In this document: piece by piece, positions 39,539 to 49,662 of the stretch
How positions within the stretch are numbered: the first letter of the stretch is position 1
Layout: every line of letters begins with the position of its first letter
Assembly: GCA_964035575.1 (NCBI GenBank)
Contig: OZ037873.1
Coordinates: 744,001-808,000, forward strand
Reading direction: 5' to 3'
From: Rhynchopus sp. YZ270_cl-10
Taxonomy: Eukaryota; Euglenozoa; Diplonemea; Diplonemida; Diplonemidae
Length of the DNA stretch: 64,000 nt
Notes under the pieces: model-generated
The model's input: the letters and a program-made list of their open reading frames with translations, nothing else
Told to the model about the DNA's origin: nothing
The model's database searches: none
Translations under genes and position numbers: made by a program

Positions 39539-40333
39539 ATGAAGTCGATGATGCACATGGTTCTCTTGACCCTTGCATGCTTTGCGGCGAAGACGACCGC
39601 ACAATCCTTCAAGACACGCACACCGGGCACGTCGTCGACCAAATGCTCCTATTGGACGAGCGAGTTTATGTGCTCGGGTGAGAGGGAGTACAACACTACT
39701 GTGCTGTGTACATGGGACAGCGACGCATTTAGGTGCGTGGGGCTGGCACAGGGCTCTACGGATACGTCGGAGCCTGTACAGTGGCCTGATCAGTTCCAGC
39801 CCACTACACCGGACACAGTGCCGGATGCAGTGTTGCTTGTGTGTTCGGGCTGGACGGATGAGTTCACGTGCGTGACACAGATCACAACCTGTGTGTGGGA
39901 AAACAACCTGTGCACCGCCCCTGGACAGTCGGAACCAGCTGGAACCCCGAAGAGCCCCACATCCGGAACTGCGTTCTCGCAGTGCTCCAGCTGGCAGGAT
40001 GAGCATTCGTGTGAGTCGGAGCTGCAGTTTGCCTCCACAGAGAAGTGCGTCTGGGACAAGGACGACAAGAAGTGCGAGGACGAGGGGGATGTTGCGAGCG
40101 GGCTGGCAACCATATTTGTCATCATGATTGTTGTGTCGATTTTGATCTGCTGCATCTTCTGGGGGTGCATTATCTTCTGCTGCTGCATGGGTGGTGCTGC
40201 AGTGATGAAGAAGGCGCAAAGCACGAACATGACAAGCGTCATGAACGAGCAACACGAGCAGCACGATTACAACCAGTACGACAACAACCACAACAACATG
40301 ACGAACACCAACACTGATGACTACAAACTGTGA
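39539..40333 (+). CDS. Three-module Cys/Trp membrane protein, array member 3
   Basis: 264 residues, twice the length of its neighbours. After the signal peptide (MKSMMHMVLLTLACFAAKTT) come three Cys/Trp modules: CSYWTSEFMC..CTWDSDAFRC, CSGWTDEFTC..CVWENNLC and CSSWQDEHSC..CVWDKDDKKC, linked by Pro/Thr-rich spacers (PDQFQPTTPDTVPDA, GTPKSPTSG). The membrane segment from IVVSILICC to CCCMGGAAV is the same as in the one-module members. The tail is Asn/Asp/His/Gln-rich and ends TNTDDYKL. The modules are the most diverged in the array, yet the membrane-segment DNA is unchanged. This gene is a structural bridge between the small proteins and the large mucin-like ones. Confidence 0.8.
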   Translation: MKSMMHMVLLTLACFAAKTTAQSFKTRTPGTSSTKCSYWTSEFMCSGEREYNTTVLCTWDSDAFRCVGLAQGSTDTSEPVQWPDQFQPTTPDTVPDAVLLVCSGWTDEFTCVTQITTCVWENNLCTAPGQSEPAGTPKSPTSGTAFSQCSSWQDEHSCESELQFASTEKCVWDKDDKKCEDEGDVASGLATIFVIMIVVSILICCIFWGCIIFCCCMGGAAVMKKAQSTNMTSVMNEQHEQHDYNQYDNNHNNMTNTNTDDYKL

Positions 40334-41190
40334 TCTGCTCTGCTGTGACGTACCATTGGATCCCTTATTGCATCAGTGTGTGTATGTGTCTCTGCGAAAG
40401 TCAATAATGTCGCCAGGCTTTCGAAGTCTGCCCTGGATTCAGTGCTATAACGGCTAGCTGAGTAAGTACAAGACGTAGGTTCATTTTTACCAACATCTCC
40501 CTTTTCAATGTTCGCATCAATCATTTTGTCGGGTCTAAGATTGCGGGTAGCACTTGAGTATCAGATTGAGCAAAACCCCCCCCTGATTTATTTTTTATTG
40601 TGTCTTTTGAAGGTTGTGGGAAACCACAAAAGCACTTCACTTTTCACAAAGTTTTCGGGGCTGTTCATTTTATACAGATGTCTAAGTGCACAGAAGCCCA
40701 GTCTTATTTAAATCCCTGCCTGGAGCGCAGTTCTCAACGTTCCCTTTTATATTTTATGTTTGCATTATTTTTTTCCCATTTTTCTGCAGCACAAAAAAAT
40801 GCTCAGAAGCAGAACTATTTGTTTCTCAGCCTCTCCTGCAGCTTTCAAGTTCTCTCAGCGGCATCTTACTAATACAGTGGAGCTTGCCACAGGTGGCAAC
40901 TACACTATTCCAACAAAATTTTTCGAGAAAAATTCCCTCCCCATGACGACAAAGCGCCTGCATATAGACCTTGAGTCAAATGGTCTTTAGAGCTCTTCTT
41001 TTTCTTTTTGTTTTCGATGTGTGCAGTGACACATTTCATATGTGAAGCTTTTTCTTTTCGCTTCGCTCTTATTAGGAAGTTCTAATCCCAACATAGCCGG
41101 ACGGTCAGCAGAGGGCATATACTTTGTGATACATTCTCGTGGGCTTTTTTTGTTTTGTTTTTAGCTTCTCGTTTTGTGAGATGTTTGCAT

Positions 41191-41225
<35 letters not shown>

Positions 41226-42022
41226 TTTTTTTTTCACGGTTTCCGACTGGACCCACTTTATGATGTATTGGGTTCGTGTTTACTACCTCAGGCAGTCTGC
41301 TCTGTACCGGTAGCAAACCCCCAGTATTTATCTAATGTGGGTCAGAGTTGAGGGTACACGCGAAAAATGTCATATCCGAGATCTTTGGCAATTCTTATTA
41401 AATTTGAATTTGAATCTTTATGTTGACTATCAAAACAAAAAGAAAAACAAAAAGAACACAAATTACTTTCGACTTCTGAGTTTTTGATATTTTTGATTTC
41501 CTCGCCGGAATCGTTGTCAGATGCGGGTGACTCTCAGAAATGCCATTATTTGTTCAAAGCAGTCACTATTGTTGTTATTTTATTTGTCGCGTTTTTTCAT
41601 TGGCTTCTGTGTCTGTAGAGGCAGGTCACACTATTTCATCCTTTTCTCCCTGCTTTTTTTCTTGTTTTTTTTCTTGTTTATTTCAGTTGTACTGACACAG
41701 ACCAGGTGCATAGTGTCTTACTGCCGACTCTCTCGTGGATGACACGAGGTTAGGTGTGGAGGTAACGATTGCCCTGCAAGTTTCATCAGTGCTGCTTTGC
41801 AGTTTGTTTGCATTGGTGCTTTCATATTATTTGTGGAGCATTCAAAACAAAAATAAGTGCTAAAAAATTGACTTTTGTTACGTTCGTGCATTCAGGAAGG
41901 AATAAAGCTGAGCAAACAAAAAAAAAAAAAAAAGTGGCTTATTTTTGAAGAAACATTTTCATGCATATCGTGTGGTGCAAAGACGCATATGCCCTTGTGT
42001 ATTGCAGGTGCGTGCACGACGG
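40334..42022. other. 1.7-kb spacer
   Basis: No gene seen. GGTGGCAACTACACTATTCC at 40893 repeats 24236, and a family B-like element lies at 41016. A T tract of about 31 bases lies at 41192-41222. Confidence 0.5.
41016..41048 (+). repeat. Dispersed hairpin element, family B (diverged)
   Basis: CGATGTGTGCAGTGACACA then TTTCATATGTG. TGTG and CACA can pair; the loop differs from the ACGAGAG core. Confidence 0.45.
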
Positions 42023-42183
42023 ACTAGTCATGGCCATGACAGGTGATATTACTAGTAATGACTAGTGAAAATGTATGACAGTTGGACACCTGTCACATGA
42101 CATGTATCACCTGTCATTGTTACTGGTGATGTTTATTACTAGAAATGCCATCTGTCGCATCACCTGTCGTGACTATGACTAGT
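42023..42183. mobile_element. MITE-like palindrome before array member 4
   Basis: 161 bases. Ends ACTAGTCATGGCCATGACAG and the near complement (CTGTCGTGACTATGACTAGT) lead into further inverted blocks (GGTGAT/ATCACC), so almost the whole element can fold. It replaces the usual 260-base upstream block of the array. A target-site duplication is not clear. Confidence 0.7.
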
Positions 42184-42266
42184 ACGTTGTGTGCCTGCAG
42201 GATTCCCTCCCCCACCCCACCACCCCAACACAGATACCACTCAACACAAAAGACCACACAAACACA

Positions 42267-42701
42267 ATGAACTCGATGATGCACATGGTTCTCTTGATGC
42301 TCGCATGCTTTGCGGCAACAGCGACCGCACAGTCCAAGACACTCACACCAGGCACGTCGTCGTTGCATTGCTCAACTTGGAAAGATGAGACTTCGTGCAA
42401 GTACAACAAGGGGTACAACTCGACCGTAAGCTGTGTGTGGGATGCGGACGACAAAAAGTGTGAGAACGCTTTCGCAGACCTTGCGGCGGGAATTGCCACG
42501 CTTCTCATCATCATGATTGTTGTGTCGATTCTGATCTGCTGCATCTTCTGGGGGTGCATTATCTTCTGCTGCTGCATGGGTGGTGCTGCAGTTGCGAAGG
42601 CGGCACAGGGTAATGACAAGACCACTGTTGTGCACCACAACCAGTACGATCCTAACCCTGTCCAAATGCAACAGGCGGACCAGAAGTACAACCAGATGTG
42701 A
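42267..42701 (+). CDS. Small Cys/Trp-module membrane protein, array member 4
   Basis: 144 residues with the standard plan. The module reads CSTWKDETSC then KYNKGYNSTVSC and VWDADDKKC. The tail is longer (KAAQGNDKTTVVHHNQYDP) and ends DQKYNQM. It belongs with members 5 and 7 by module sequence, but its 5' region is different: the palindromic element ends about 30 bases before the conserved CACCCCAACACAGATACCA leader, so the core promoter may be confined to that leader. Confidence 0.8.
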   Translation: MNSMMHMVLLMLACFAATATAQSKTLTPGTSSLHCSTWKDETSCKYNKGYNSTVSCVWDADDKKCENAFADLAAGIATLLIIMIVVSILICCIFWGCIIFCCCMGGAAVAKAAQGNDKTTVVHHNQYDPNPVQMQQADQKYNQM

Positions 42702-42817
42702 TTCACTTCACAACAAGATGCATGAGATATGTAAATGAGTCTGTTGCACAGACGTCCTCCTCACGCACCAGCCTTGTTTATGTCCAAACGCTCCCCTCAA
42801 ACGTGTTTCTGTATTTT

Positions 42818-42862
42818 CGATGTGTGTGCACGAGAGGCACATTCATCTTACAAGTTTTCTGT
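42818..42862 (+). repeat. Dispersed hairpin element, family B
   Basis: GATGTGTGTGC, loop ACGAGAG, GCACATTCATC, TTACAAGTTTTC: the consensus form, about 115 bases after the stop of array member 4. Confidence 0.8.
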
Positions 42863-42914
42863 TATTTTTTCTTCCCACCCCATTTTTGATTGAAGCGTGA
42901 GTGTCCCGAACCCA

Positions 42915-43147
42915 TAGCAAAACTGCCTTCTGTGAAAAATAAACTCGCGTCGCACCCTTACCCAACAGACTGCCAAAACAAATGGTGACCTGTGGTTCTA
43001 AGGAGCGAGGCTGAGGAGGGGCACAGTGTCCCCATATTCGTGAGATGAGAACGACACAGATTGCAGACATTCCTGCAGTGTGGGCAGATGTCTAAGGAGC
43101 AGGACTATGGGCTCTTGCACGAACCCTTTCCAGTTTTTGTTAAGTTC
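42915..43147 (+). repeat. Conserved array spacer unit S (copy 3, short form)
   Basis: Begins after CCCGAACCCATAGCAAAACT; lacks the GC-rich insert, like copy 1. Confidence 0.7.
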
Positions 43148-43471
43148 TCAATGTGTGCTTTGATGTCATGCATGTTTGACGTTTTATGTTCGATTTTCCT
43201 TCTTTGAAATATTCCCTCGCTTCCGATCTGCTGGTACGTCACATGGAGATGCTTTCCTTGTGGAGGCTTCTTTGGTGGCTGTTCCGCACTTTTCTTTATT
43301 TTTCTGTTTCGAAAGTTTGTAGAGGCTGCCGCAGGAGGAGAATCAAATGTGAACAAAACAACGGGCACTTTTGCGAACACTTTCATGCATACTGTGTGAT
43401 GCAAGGATTCCCTCGCCCACCCCACCACCCCAACACAGATACCACTCAACACAAAAGACCACGCAAACACA
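43147..43471 (+). promoter_or_regulatory. Conserved upstream block of array member 5
   Basis: Same block as for members 2, 3 and 7, then the shared CACCCCAACACAGATACCA leader. Confidence 0.6.
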
Positions 43472-43906
43472 ATGAACTCGATGATGCACATGGTTCTCTT
43501 GATGCTCGCATGCTTTGCGGCAACAGCGACCGCACAGTCCAAGACACTCACACCAGGCACTTCGTCGTTGCATTGCTCAACTTGGAAAGATGAGACTTCG
43601 TGCAAGTACAACAAGGGGTACAACTCGACCGTAAGCTGTGTGTGGGATGCGGACGACAAAAAGTGTGAGAACGCTTTCGCAGACCTTGCGGCGGGAATTG
43701 CCACGCTTCTCATCATCATGATTGTTGTGTCGATTCTGATCTGCTGCATCTTCTGGGGGTGCATTATCTTCTGCTGCTGCATGGGTGGTGCTGCAGTTGC
43801 GAAGGCGGCAAACGGTAACGACAAGACCACTGTTGTGCACCACAACCAGTACGACCCCAACCACCACGTCCAAATGCAGCAGGGGAACAACTACAACCAG
43901 ATGTGA
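43472..43906 (+). CDS. Small Cys/Trp-module membrane protein, array member 5
   Basis: 144 residues; the protein is identical to member 7 (51847). Module as in member 4. The tail reads NGNDKTTVVHHNQYDPNHHV and ends QQGNNYNQM. The large foldback element begins only ~60 bases after the stop, so the 3' UTR and polyadenylation region have been changed relative to member 7. Confidence 0.8.
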   Translation: MNSMMHMVLLMLACFAATATAQSKTLTPGTSSLHCSTWKDETSCKYNKGYNSTVSCVWDADDKKCENAFADLAAGIATLLIIMIVVSILICCIFWGCIIFCCCMGGAAVAKAANGNDKTTVVHHNQYDPNHHVQMQQGNNYNQM

Positions 43907-43964
43907 TGTGTTTCGCTATCAACACATACAAACAGGACCTATTTATAGTTTCCCCCTTTTTTTA

Positions 43965-46900
43965 TATACCGTAGACGGAAAAATGTTGCAACGGAATAAT
44001 GTTGTAACGCTGGAAAAAATGGCCCAGCGTTACAACATTATTCCGTTACAACATTTTTTTGGGGTTTATTTTTGTCTTAGGGATTTTTGCTGGTGCGGGG
44101 GTGGTTTTTGAAAAGAAAAATCTTGTGCCTCTGACGGTGGTGAAAAAAAAGGGCGGGGGGCGGGGGGATGATGTTTTTTTTTTGAGAAAAGTTCGATTTC
44201 GGCCTCGAAAATTACCGTGACACCGATTTGTCACGGAATTTTGTCACGGAATTTTTTTGAAAGATTCGATTTCGTGACAAAAAAAAATCGATTTCGTGAC
44301 AAACCAATTTTTTCATTGACACACAAAATTCGATTTCGTGACAAACCGATTTTTTCATTGACAAAAAAAAATTCGATTTCGTGACAAATCCAAAAATTCA
44401 GTGACAAAAAAATGTCAATGAAAAAATGGATTTTGTCAAGGAAACCGAACTTTTTGTCACGGAAAAAGTCGTGACAGAAATGGATTTTGTCAAGGAAACC
44501 AAACTTTTTGTCACGGAAAAAGTCGTGACAGGGCACTGGGTACTGGGTACACTGGATACAAGGATAAAAGTCGTGAAAGAGCAACCACAGCTCCACATGA
44601 CAAACACAAAAGTGTCCAGTCACGTGGGGCATTCATGCACTGAGGAGATAATGATCCAACAATTTACAAGAAAGATTACTTAACCTACTGCTGGAAATTG
44701 CCAGGTCGTAGTAACACACAAAGTGTGCCTCCGTTCGGGAAGACCGGATATTCTAGAGACCAAAAAGGCCTCAAGAATATCTTCCGGTAGTCAAGGTATA
44801 ACCGAATGAACGGCCCAAGACCCCCGTGGAGAAGTTAAATGTGTAATGCTATCAGGTAGAAACTGCGAACACTGTCTTACCCTCCTCAATGCATGGTGGA
44901 AGATGTCTTTGACAACAAATATCCTGTACCCAGGTACCAGGTTCCCAGACCCACGTAGTACCACGTCGCAGTACTACGCAAAATTTACCACCAGACCCTG
45001 TCTTCGTGCACCTTAAGTACAACGCCGCAGACAGGCCAAACATGCGTTGGACTCAGAGGAATGCCTGCTGTGCAGTGTATCAAACATGAGAACCAACTCC
45101 CAGCAACAAGGGGCGCCTTTTGGCGGGCGTTGTTGAGGGTGTTTGGGGTGCAAAGTTTTCCACAATTTTGATGCGCGGGTACAGAAGTGTTATCTTGTTC
45201 TTTCATCTCTAGGAATGTAAATGTCAATCGCGTTTAACTACCACTAGGGCTTGTTCAGTGAACCCACGAGGGGTCGAAGGGGGTTGGTTATCCCATATCT
45301 ATCAAAGGTTGTGTCGACCAGGCGAATCCACTATGTTACGCTGTATGATGATAAATCCGAAGAAATAACAGTGCATAGCAACTGCAGGAAGTTTGTTAAA
45401 AAGAGTGCCTCACGCTACACAAACCACCACCCGCGATTGACTTAGATGTTATAACAAAGAGAATTCAGAACAAAACAACACCCTGCCCCATACACACTAA
45501 ATTGTCATGCTTCAAGAGCATGCCTGGGCCAAAATTACTATGACGAAAAGGCAACAAGACCACCCACAAGGAGTGTGAATTGTGCACTGGTTTTCTGGGG
45601 GAACAAACAATATTTTCTTGTGTCTAGTCCTCCGGAAGCAGAGGACAGACTTTCCGGAAGGTTTCCAAAGTCGAATTTCTTGCACTAGCTATGCTCCCTG
45701 GTTAATGGCTATAGCAGTGACTGACAAAGTGTTCCCACCCCCCTTTCCACCACCATAATAACCGAACTCTGCTTATCAAACCACAATCTGAATCTGCTTC
45801 CGTCGCATGCGCTGGTGGATTCGATCTGTTTTGGTGTGTGTAATGGAATGTATGGGTGAGGGTTGGGGTATTAGGTATAGAAACGTGCGCACCCATTAAT
45901 TTTTTACCGAATGAAAATGAAATCTGCAATGAGTGTCTGCTGCATATCATTTAGTGGGGCTGGCCTCTGGCCAGAGGCGTGCAAGCCTGACCGTGTTCGC
46001 GATATACTAAGTCTTGCATAATCATAAAGTTATCATACCTTGTGTCTTCAGTCTCTGCCCTTAGGTTTCTAGACAGCTCAAGAATGGCCTCTTTTGTGTT
46101 TGTCAAGTGGCTGTCTGGTCACTTTTCAGTGACTGGCGGGTTGGCTGTCACGACTTTTTCCTTGACAAATTCCATTTTTTTCAATGACATTTTTTTGTCA
46201 ATGAAAAAATGGATTTGTCACGAAATCGAATTTTTTTTTGTCAATGAAAAAAGTCATTTGTCACTAAATTGAATTTTGTGTGTCAATGAAAAAATCGGCT
46301 TGTCACGAAATCGATTTTTTTTTGTCACGAAATCGAATCTTTCAAAAAAATTCCGTGACAAAGTACCGTGACAAATCGGTGTCACGGGTATTTTCGAGGC
46401 CGAAATCGAACTTTTCTCTTTTTTTTTTTTTTTTGGTGTTGTTCAACTTAGCCGTAGGCTCGACTTTTTTTGTTCCACATCAAACTGGACAGGGAAAGGG
46501 GGGTACGTTTACTATCCTTTCCCGCTCGCGTGCTGCTTGCAGCGCTGACCTCATTTGCGACAGCACGAGATGTGCTGTCGTCTAGCCCCACTGCGCTTGC
46601 GGCGCTACCAGCAAGGAACGCCAGGTTGGGGGCATCTCCTCCTTCCGAAACAGGCTCGTGGGGATTGCGGCGCTTGCAGAATTGGGCTAATCCCATTTGT
46701 TTCATTTTTTATTTGGGTGAGGGGTGGGGGAGGACGTCGAAAAACCTGAAACACTAATTATCGGCTTGAAATTGGGGTGTGGTGTGTGAGGTTGGGGATT
46801 ATGCCGACTGTTCCAAAAAAAATCCCTAAGACAAAGTTCACCCCAGTCATAAAAATGTTGTAACGGAATAAAGTTACAACTTCCCGCGATCCGCAGCGTT

Positions 46901-46973
46901 ACAACATTATTCCGTTCCAACATTTTTACGTTCCAACATTTTTACGTTGCAACATTTTTCCGAATACGGTATA
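43965..46973. mobile_element. Large foldback-like element, about 3.0 kb
   Basis: Ends TATACCGTA and TACGGTATA, with GGAAAAATGTTGCAACG just inside both. A second pair of long arms, about 44184-44440 and 46150-46418, is nearly fully complementary and made of short repeats of GATTTCGTGACAAA type. The centre (about 44540-46100) is unique and has only scraps of open frame, for example VHSNCRKFVKKSASRYTNHH near 45370, which resembles a small Cys/His motif of transposon proteins. The right side also has an unpaired, coding-like minus-strand stretch at 46448-46705. The element looks broken; the family is uncertain. TA may be its target site. Confidence 0.7.
43993..44045. repeat. Terminal hairpin within the foldback element
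   Basis: GGAATAATGTTGTAACGCTGG and its complement with a short loop between. A less perfect version is found at the other end near 46855-46920. Confidence 0.8.
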
Positions 46974-46987
46974 ATTTTATCTTGGGC

Positions 46988-47166
46988 GAAAGTCAAATGT
47001 GTACACAGCGCACTGCCTCCCTTGGAAGTGTACAGCCTAGTGTGTACAAATTGTATACCCTAGCGTACCCCACTGGATAGATCTGACTTTTGAAAGAAGT
47101 TTGGATTGTACAGCAACATGGTCAGATCTGTTCAATTTCTTTTCACTGTGTGTACATTTGACTTTC
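46988..47166. mobile_element. MITE-like element next to the foldback element
   Basis: Ends GAAAGTCAAATGTGTACACA and CTGTGTGTACATTTGACTTTC-type complement, 179 bases. It starts 15 bases after the large element. No coding potential; the flanks show no clear duplication. Confidence 0.7.
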
Positions 47167-47400
47167 CCTCCCTATATTTTTACTGATTTTGCGTAAGGGC
47201 AGGGCGGATGAGTATTGAGAAGCGCAATTCTGCAGATTTGGTAACAAAACAGGAAAGCACTTCCCAACTACAACAGCCGCCCCCGTGTTCTTCAGGGCTG
47301 ATCGGTCGCGCACCCCCAGCCCTGTAACGTTCTCTCATGTTTGCCATAAGGGCAGTAGAATTTCTCTCTCTTTCTTTTTCTCCCCCACATTTTTTAGGTT

Positions 47401-47430
47401 TAAGGTGACTACCATCTTATAAACTTTTCT
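47401..47430 (+). repeat. Dispersed element, family A lacking the inner stem
   Basis: AAGGTGACT joins directly to ACCATCTTATAAACTTTTC. The CTAAGC-loop-GCTTAG part is missing while both outer parts are kept, as if the inner hairpin had been excised. Confidence 0.6.
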
Positions 47431-47668
47431 TTTTTTTTTTTATGATCCTCGCTCCCCCCCCTCCTTACTCATCCCTTTTCACGATGTTTCCAGTCTGTCA
47501 AGATAATTGCGAGGGGGTCGAGAAGCAAGAAGGTCTACAGAGTTGGAACAGTGCTGTTGTGCCTACTGTACAGTTTTTTTAAAATGTTTTTTTTTTAAAT
47601 ACTTTCAGTGTAAAGTGTTTGATTTGATAAAAAAAAAAGACCGGCAAAACGATGGTTTTATGTTTAAT

Positions 47669-47712
47669 GATGTGTGTGCACGAGAGTCATACACATCTTA
47701 CAAAGTTCTCTT
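47669..47712 (+). repeat. Dispersed hairpin element, family B
   Basis: GATGTGTGTGC, loop ACGAGAG, TCATACACATC, TTACAAAGTTCTC. GATGTGT pairs fully with ACACATC, a tighter stem than the consensus. Confidence 0.8.
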
Positions 47713-47849
47713 CCATTTGCTTTGACGCAGCAGGCACTCGTTTCACACCTAGCCTGTAAATTATGTCCAGTTACTTTCTTTTGATTCGCTCTATAGCGTT
47801 GTGATTGGGCAGTTGATGTCTTTTTGATGCTGGCCAATCAGTTTTTTTA

Positions 47850-47918
47850 AAGGTGACTAAGCACCAAAGAACAACCTACTCAGACTAAGTACGAGAGGTT
47901 TATGGTCATCTTATAACC
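47850..47918 (+). repeat. Dispersed hairpin element, family A with insert
   Basis: AGGTGACTAAGC, about 20 inserted bases, a second GACTAAGT, loop ACGAGAGG, then GGTCATCTTATAA. It looks like two partial copies fused. Confidence 0.6.
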
Positions 47919-48457
47919 CCCCCCCCCCTTCCACTCTTCTCCCGTATATCCCCAAATATTTCTGTTAGTTTTCGTACAGAGTTCATTCCCCTTTCACAGC
48001 TATGATGCTGTTTTTTTTTATTCATTTTTGAATTCAGAGGACAGGGCATCAGGAAAAGCAACTCAGTATTCAGTTTACTAAGAGAAAACAAAACAAAAAA
48101 AAAAAGCGACATACAAACACAGCTTTAGTGCTGGTGCACACACGGTGTACTATCGTGTAAAATCCCGAGATTATACTTCCCTTTTCCCTTCTTCTCGTCC
48201 GGTGATAATTTTCTCCACTGTAAAATGCCTACAGGAATTTGGGTGTCAGTCGACGCCAAAACATCTGACAAAGGCCGGGTGTCGAATAAAAATTGGGTTC
48301 TCGACACCCCCCGTCAGAAGCCCATTGTCGATGCAGCACAAACAGCAGGGAGCTTTAGTATGCTGGTGTGGAGACTGTGCTTGCGTATTTAAAGTCAAAG
48401 AGAACGCCCACCACCCCAACACAGATACCACTCAACACAAAAGACCACACAGACACA

Positions 48458-48859
48458 ATGAACTCGATGATGCACATGGTTCTCTTGATGCTCGCATGCT
48501 TTGCGGCAACAGCGACCGCACAGTCCAAGACACTCACACCAGGCGCGTCGCGGACTCATTGCTCAACTTGGAAAGATGAGACGACATGTAAGTTGAACGA
48601 CGGGTACAACTCGACCGTAAGCTGTGTGTGGGACAAGGACGACAGAAAGTGTGAGAACGCTTTCGCAGACCTTGCGGCGGGAATTGCAACGCTTCTCATC
48701 ATCATGATTGTTGTGTCGATTCTGATCTGCTGCATCTTCTGGGGGTGCATTATCTTCTGCTGCTGCATGGGTGGTGCTGCAGTGGCGAAGGCGTCGCAGG
48801 GCAACAACAACACTACGCACCTGAACCAGTACGACCCGGTTCAGATGAGCAACAAGTAG
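48458..48859 (+). CDS. Small Cys/Trp-module membrane protein, array member 6
   Basis: 133 residues, the same protein as member 2, with the same 3' flank. It keeps only the short CACCCCAACACAGATACCA leader upstream; the sequence before that is private. If it is expressed, the leader alone must suffice for the core promoter, or a new promoter has been recruited. Confidence 0.8.
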   Translation: MNSMMHMVLLMLACFAATATAQSKTLTPGASRTHCSTWKDETTCKLNDGYNSTVSCVWDKDDRKCENAFADLAAGIATLLIIMIVVSILICCIFWGCIIFCCCMGGAAVAKASQGNNNTTHLNQYDPVQMSNK

Positions 48860-49077
48860 GCAATAAACACACTGGGTAGGGAACGGTTGTTTTGTTTTGT
48901 TTCGTTATCCCTTCTTCTCTCATTACTTTTCTACGTAGCTGTGGACCATTCTCCAACAGAAATATACTCTTGCCTAAGTGTTTGGCACACTACGTCGTTT
49001 CCCCTCGTCCTTGTACTTTCTCTTCATCGAATTAAGTTTGATTTGAAAGTATATGAACTATTTTTTTTACCTGTGAC

Positions 49078-49657
49078 TAGCTAGCCCTGGCTCGTGTTGT
49101 TCTGTGTGGGCTACCTGGGATCCGAGTAGTGCCTCTTTGACTCAGCATCAGGGTACGAGTACCGTGGGTGCTTTGGTGAGCGGGTTGACACATCATGTGG
49201 ACACCTCCCTACCCCTGGCCGCTTTGGGTCGCAGCCAGCACACCTTTTGCCAGGTGTGGCAATGTGACTTTGCTGACATTATTTTTCCTTCGTCCCTTTA
49301 TTTGACTAAGCACGAGAGGCTCAGGATCATCTCATCAGCTGTTTTTTTTATATATTTCCACGTTTCTAGTGGGTCGACTGCATTGCCATAGCAAACTGCC
49401 TTCTGTGAAAAATAAACTCGCGTCGCACCCTTACCCAACAGACTGCCAAAACAAATGGTGACCGGTGGGTCTAAGGAGCGAGGCTGAGGAGGGGCACAGT
49501 GTTCGCCGCACCGCTTCGTGGCGGGGTGGGGAACGGTTCCCCTGTACGTTTCGTGAGAACGACACAGATTGCAGACATTCCTGCAGTGTGGGCAGATGCC
49601 TTATGAGCAGGACTATGGGCTCTTGCACGAACCCTTTCCAGTTTTTGTTAAGTTCTC
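49078..49657. repeat. Array spacer repeat unit and unit S (copy 4, long form)
   Basis: Same unit as 37145-37700 and 38643-39234, with the GC-rich segment in unit S (49394-49657). It is cut at 49658 by the TIR element that follows. Confidence 0.75.
49302..49341 (+). repeat. Dispersed hairpin element, family A
   Basis: TGACTAAGC, loop ACGAGAG, GCTCAGG, ATCATCTCATCAG; duplicated with the spacer unit. Confidence 0.7.
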
Positions 49658-49662
49658 AATGT

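Larger units (their letters stand above)
47167..48457. other. Spacer before array member 6
   Basis: Holds two family A variants (47401, 47850) and one family B copy (47669). No gene is supported. The conserved upstream block of other members is missing; only the short leader before the ATG is kept. Confidence 0.5.
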
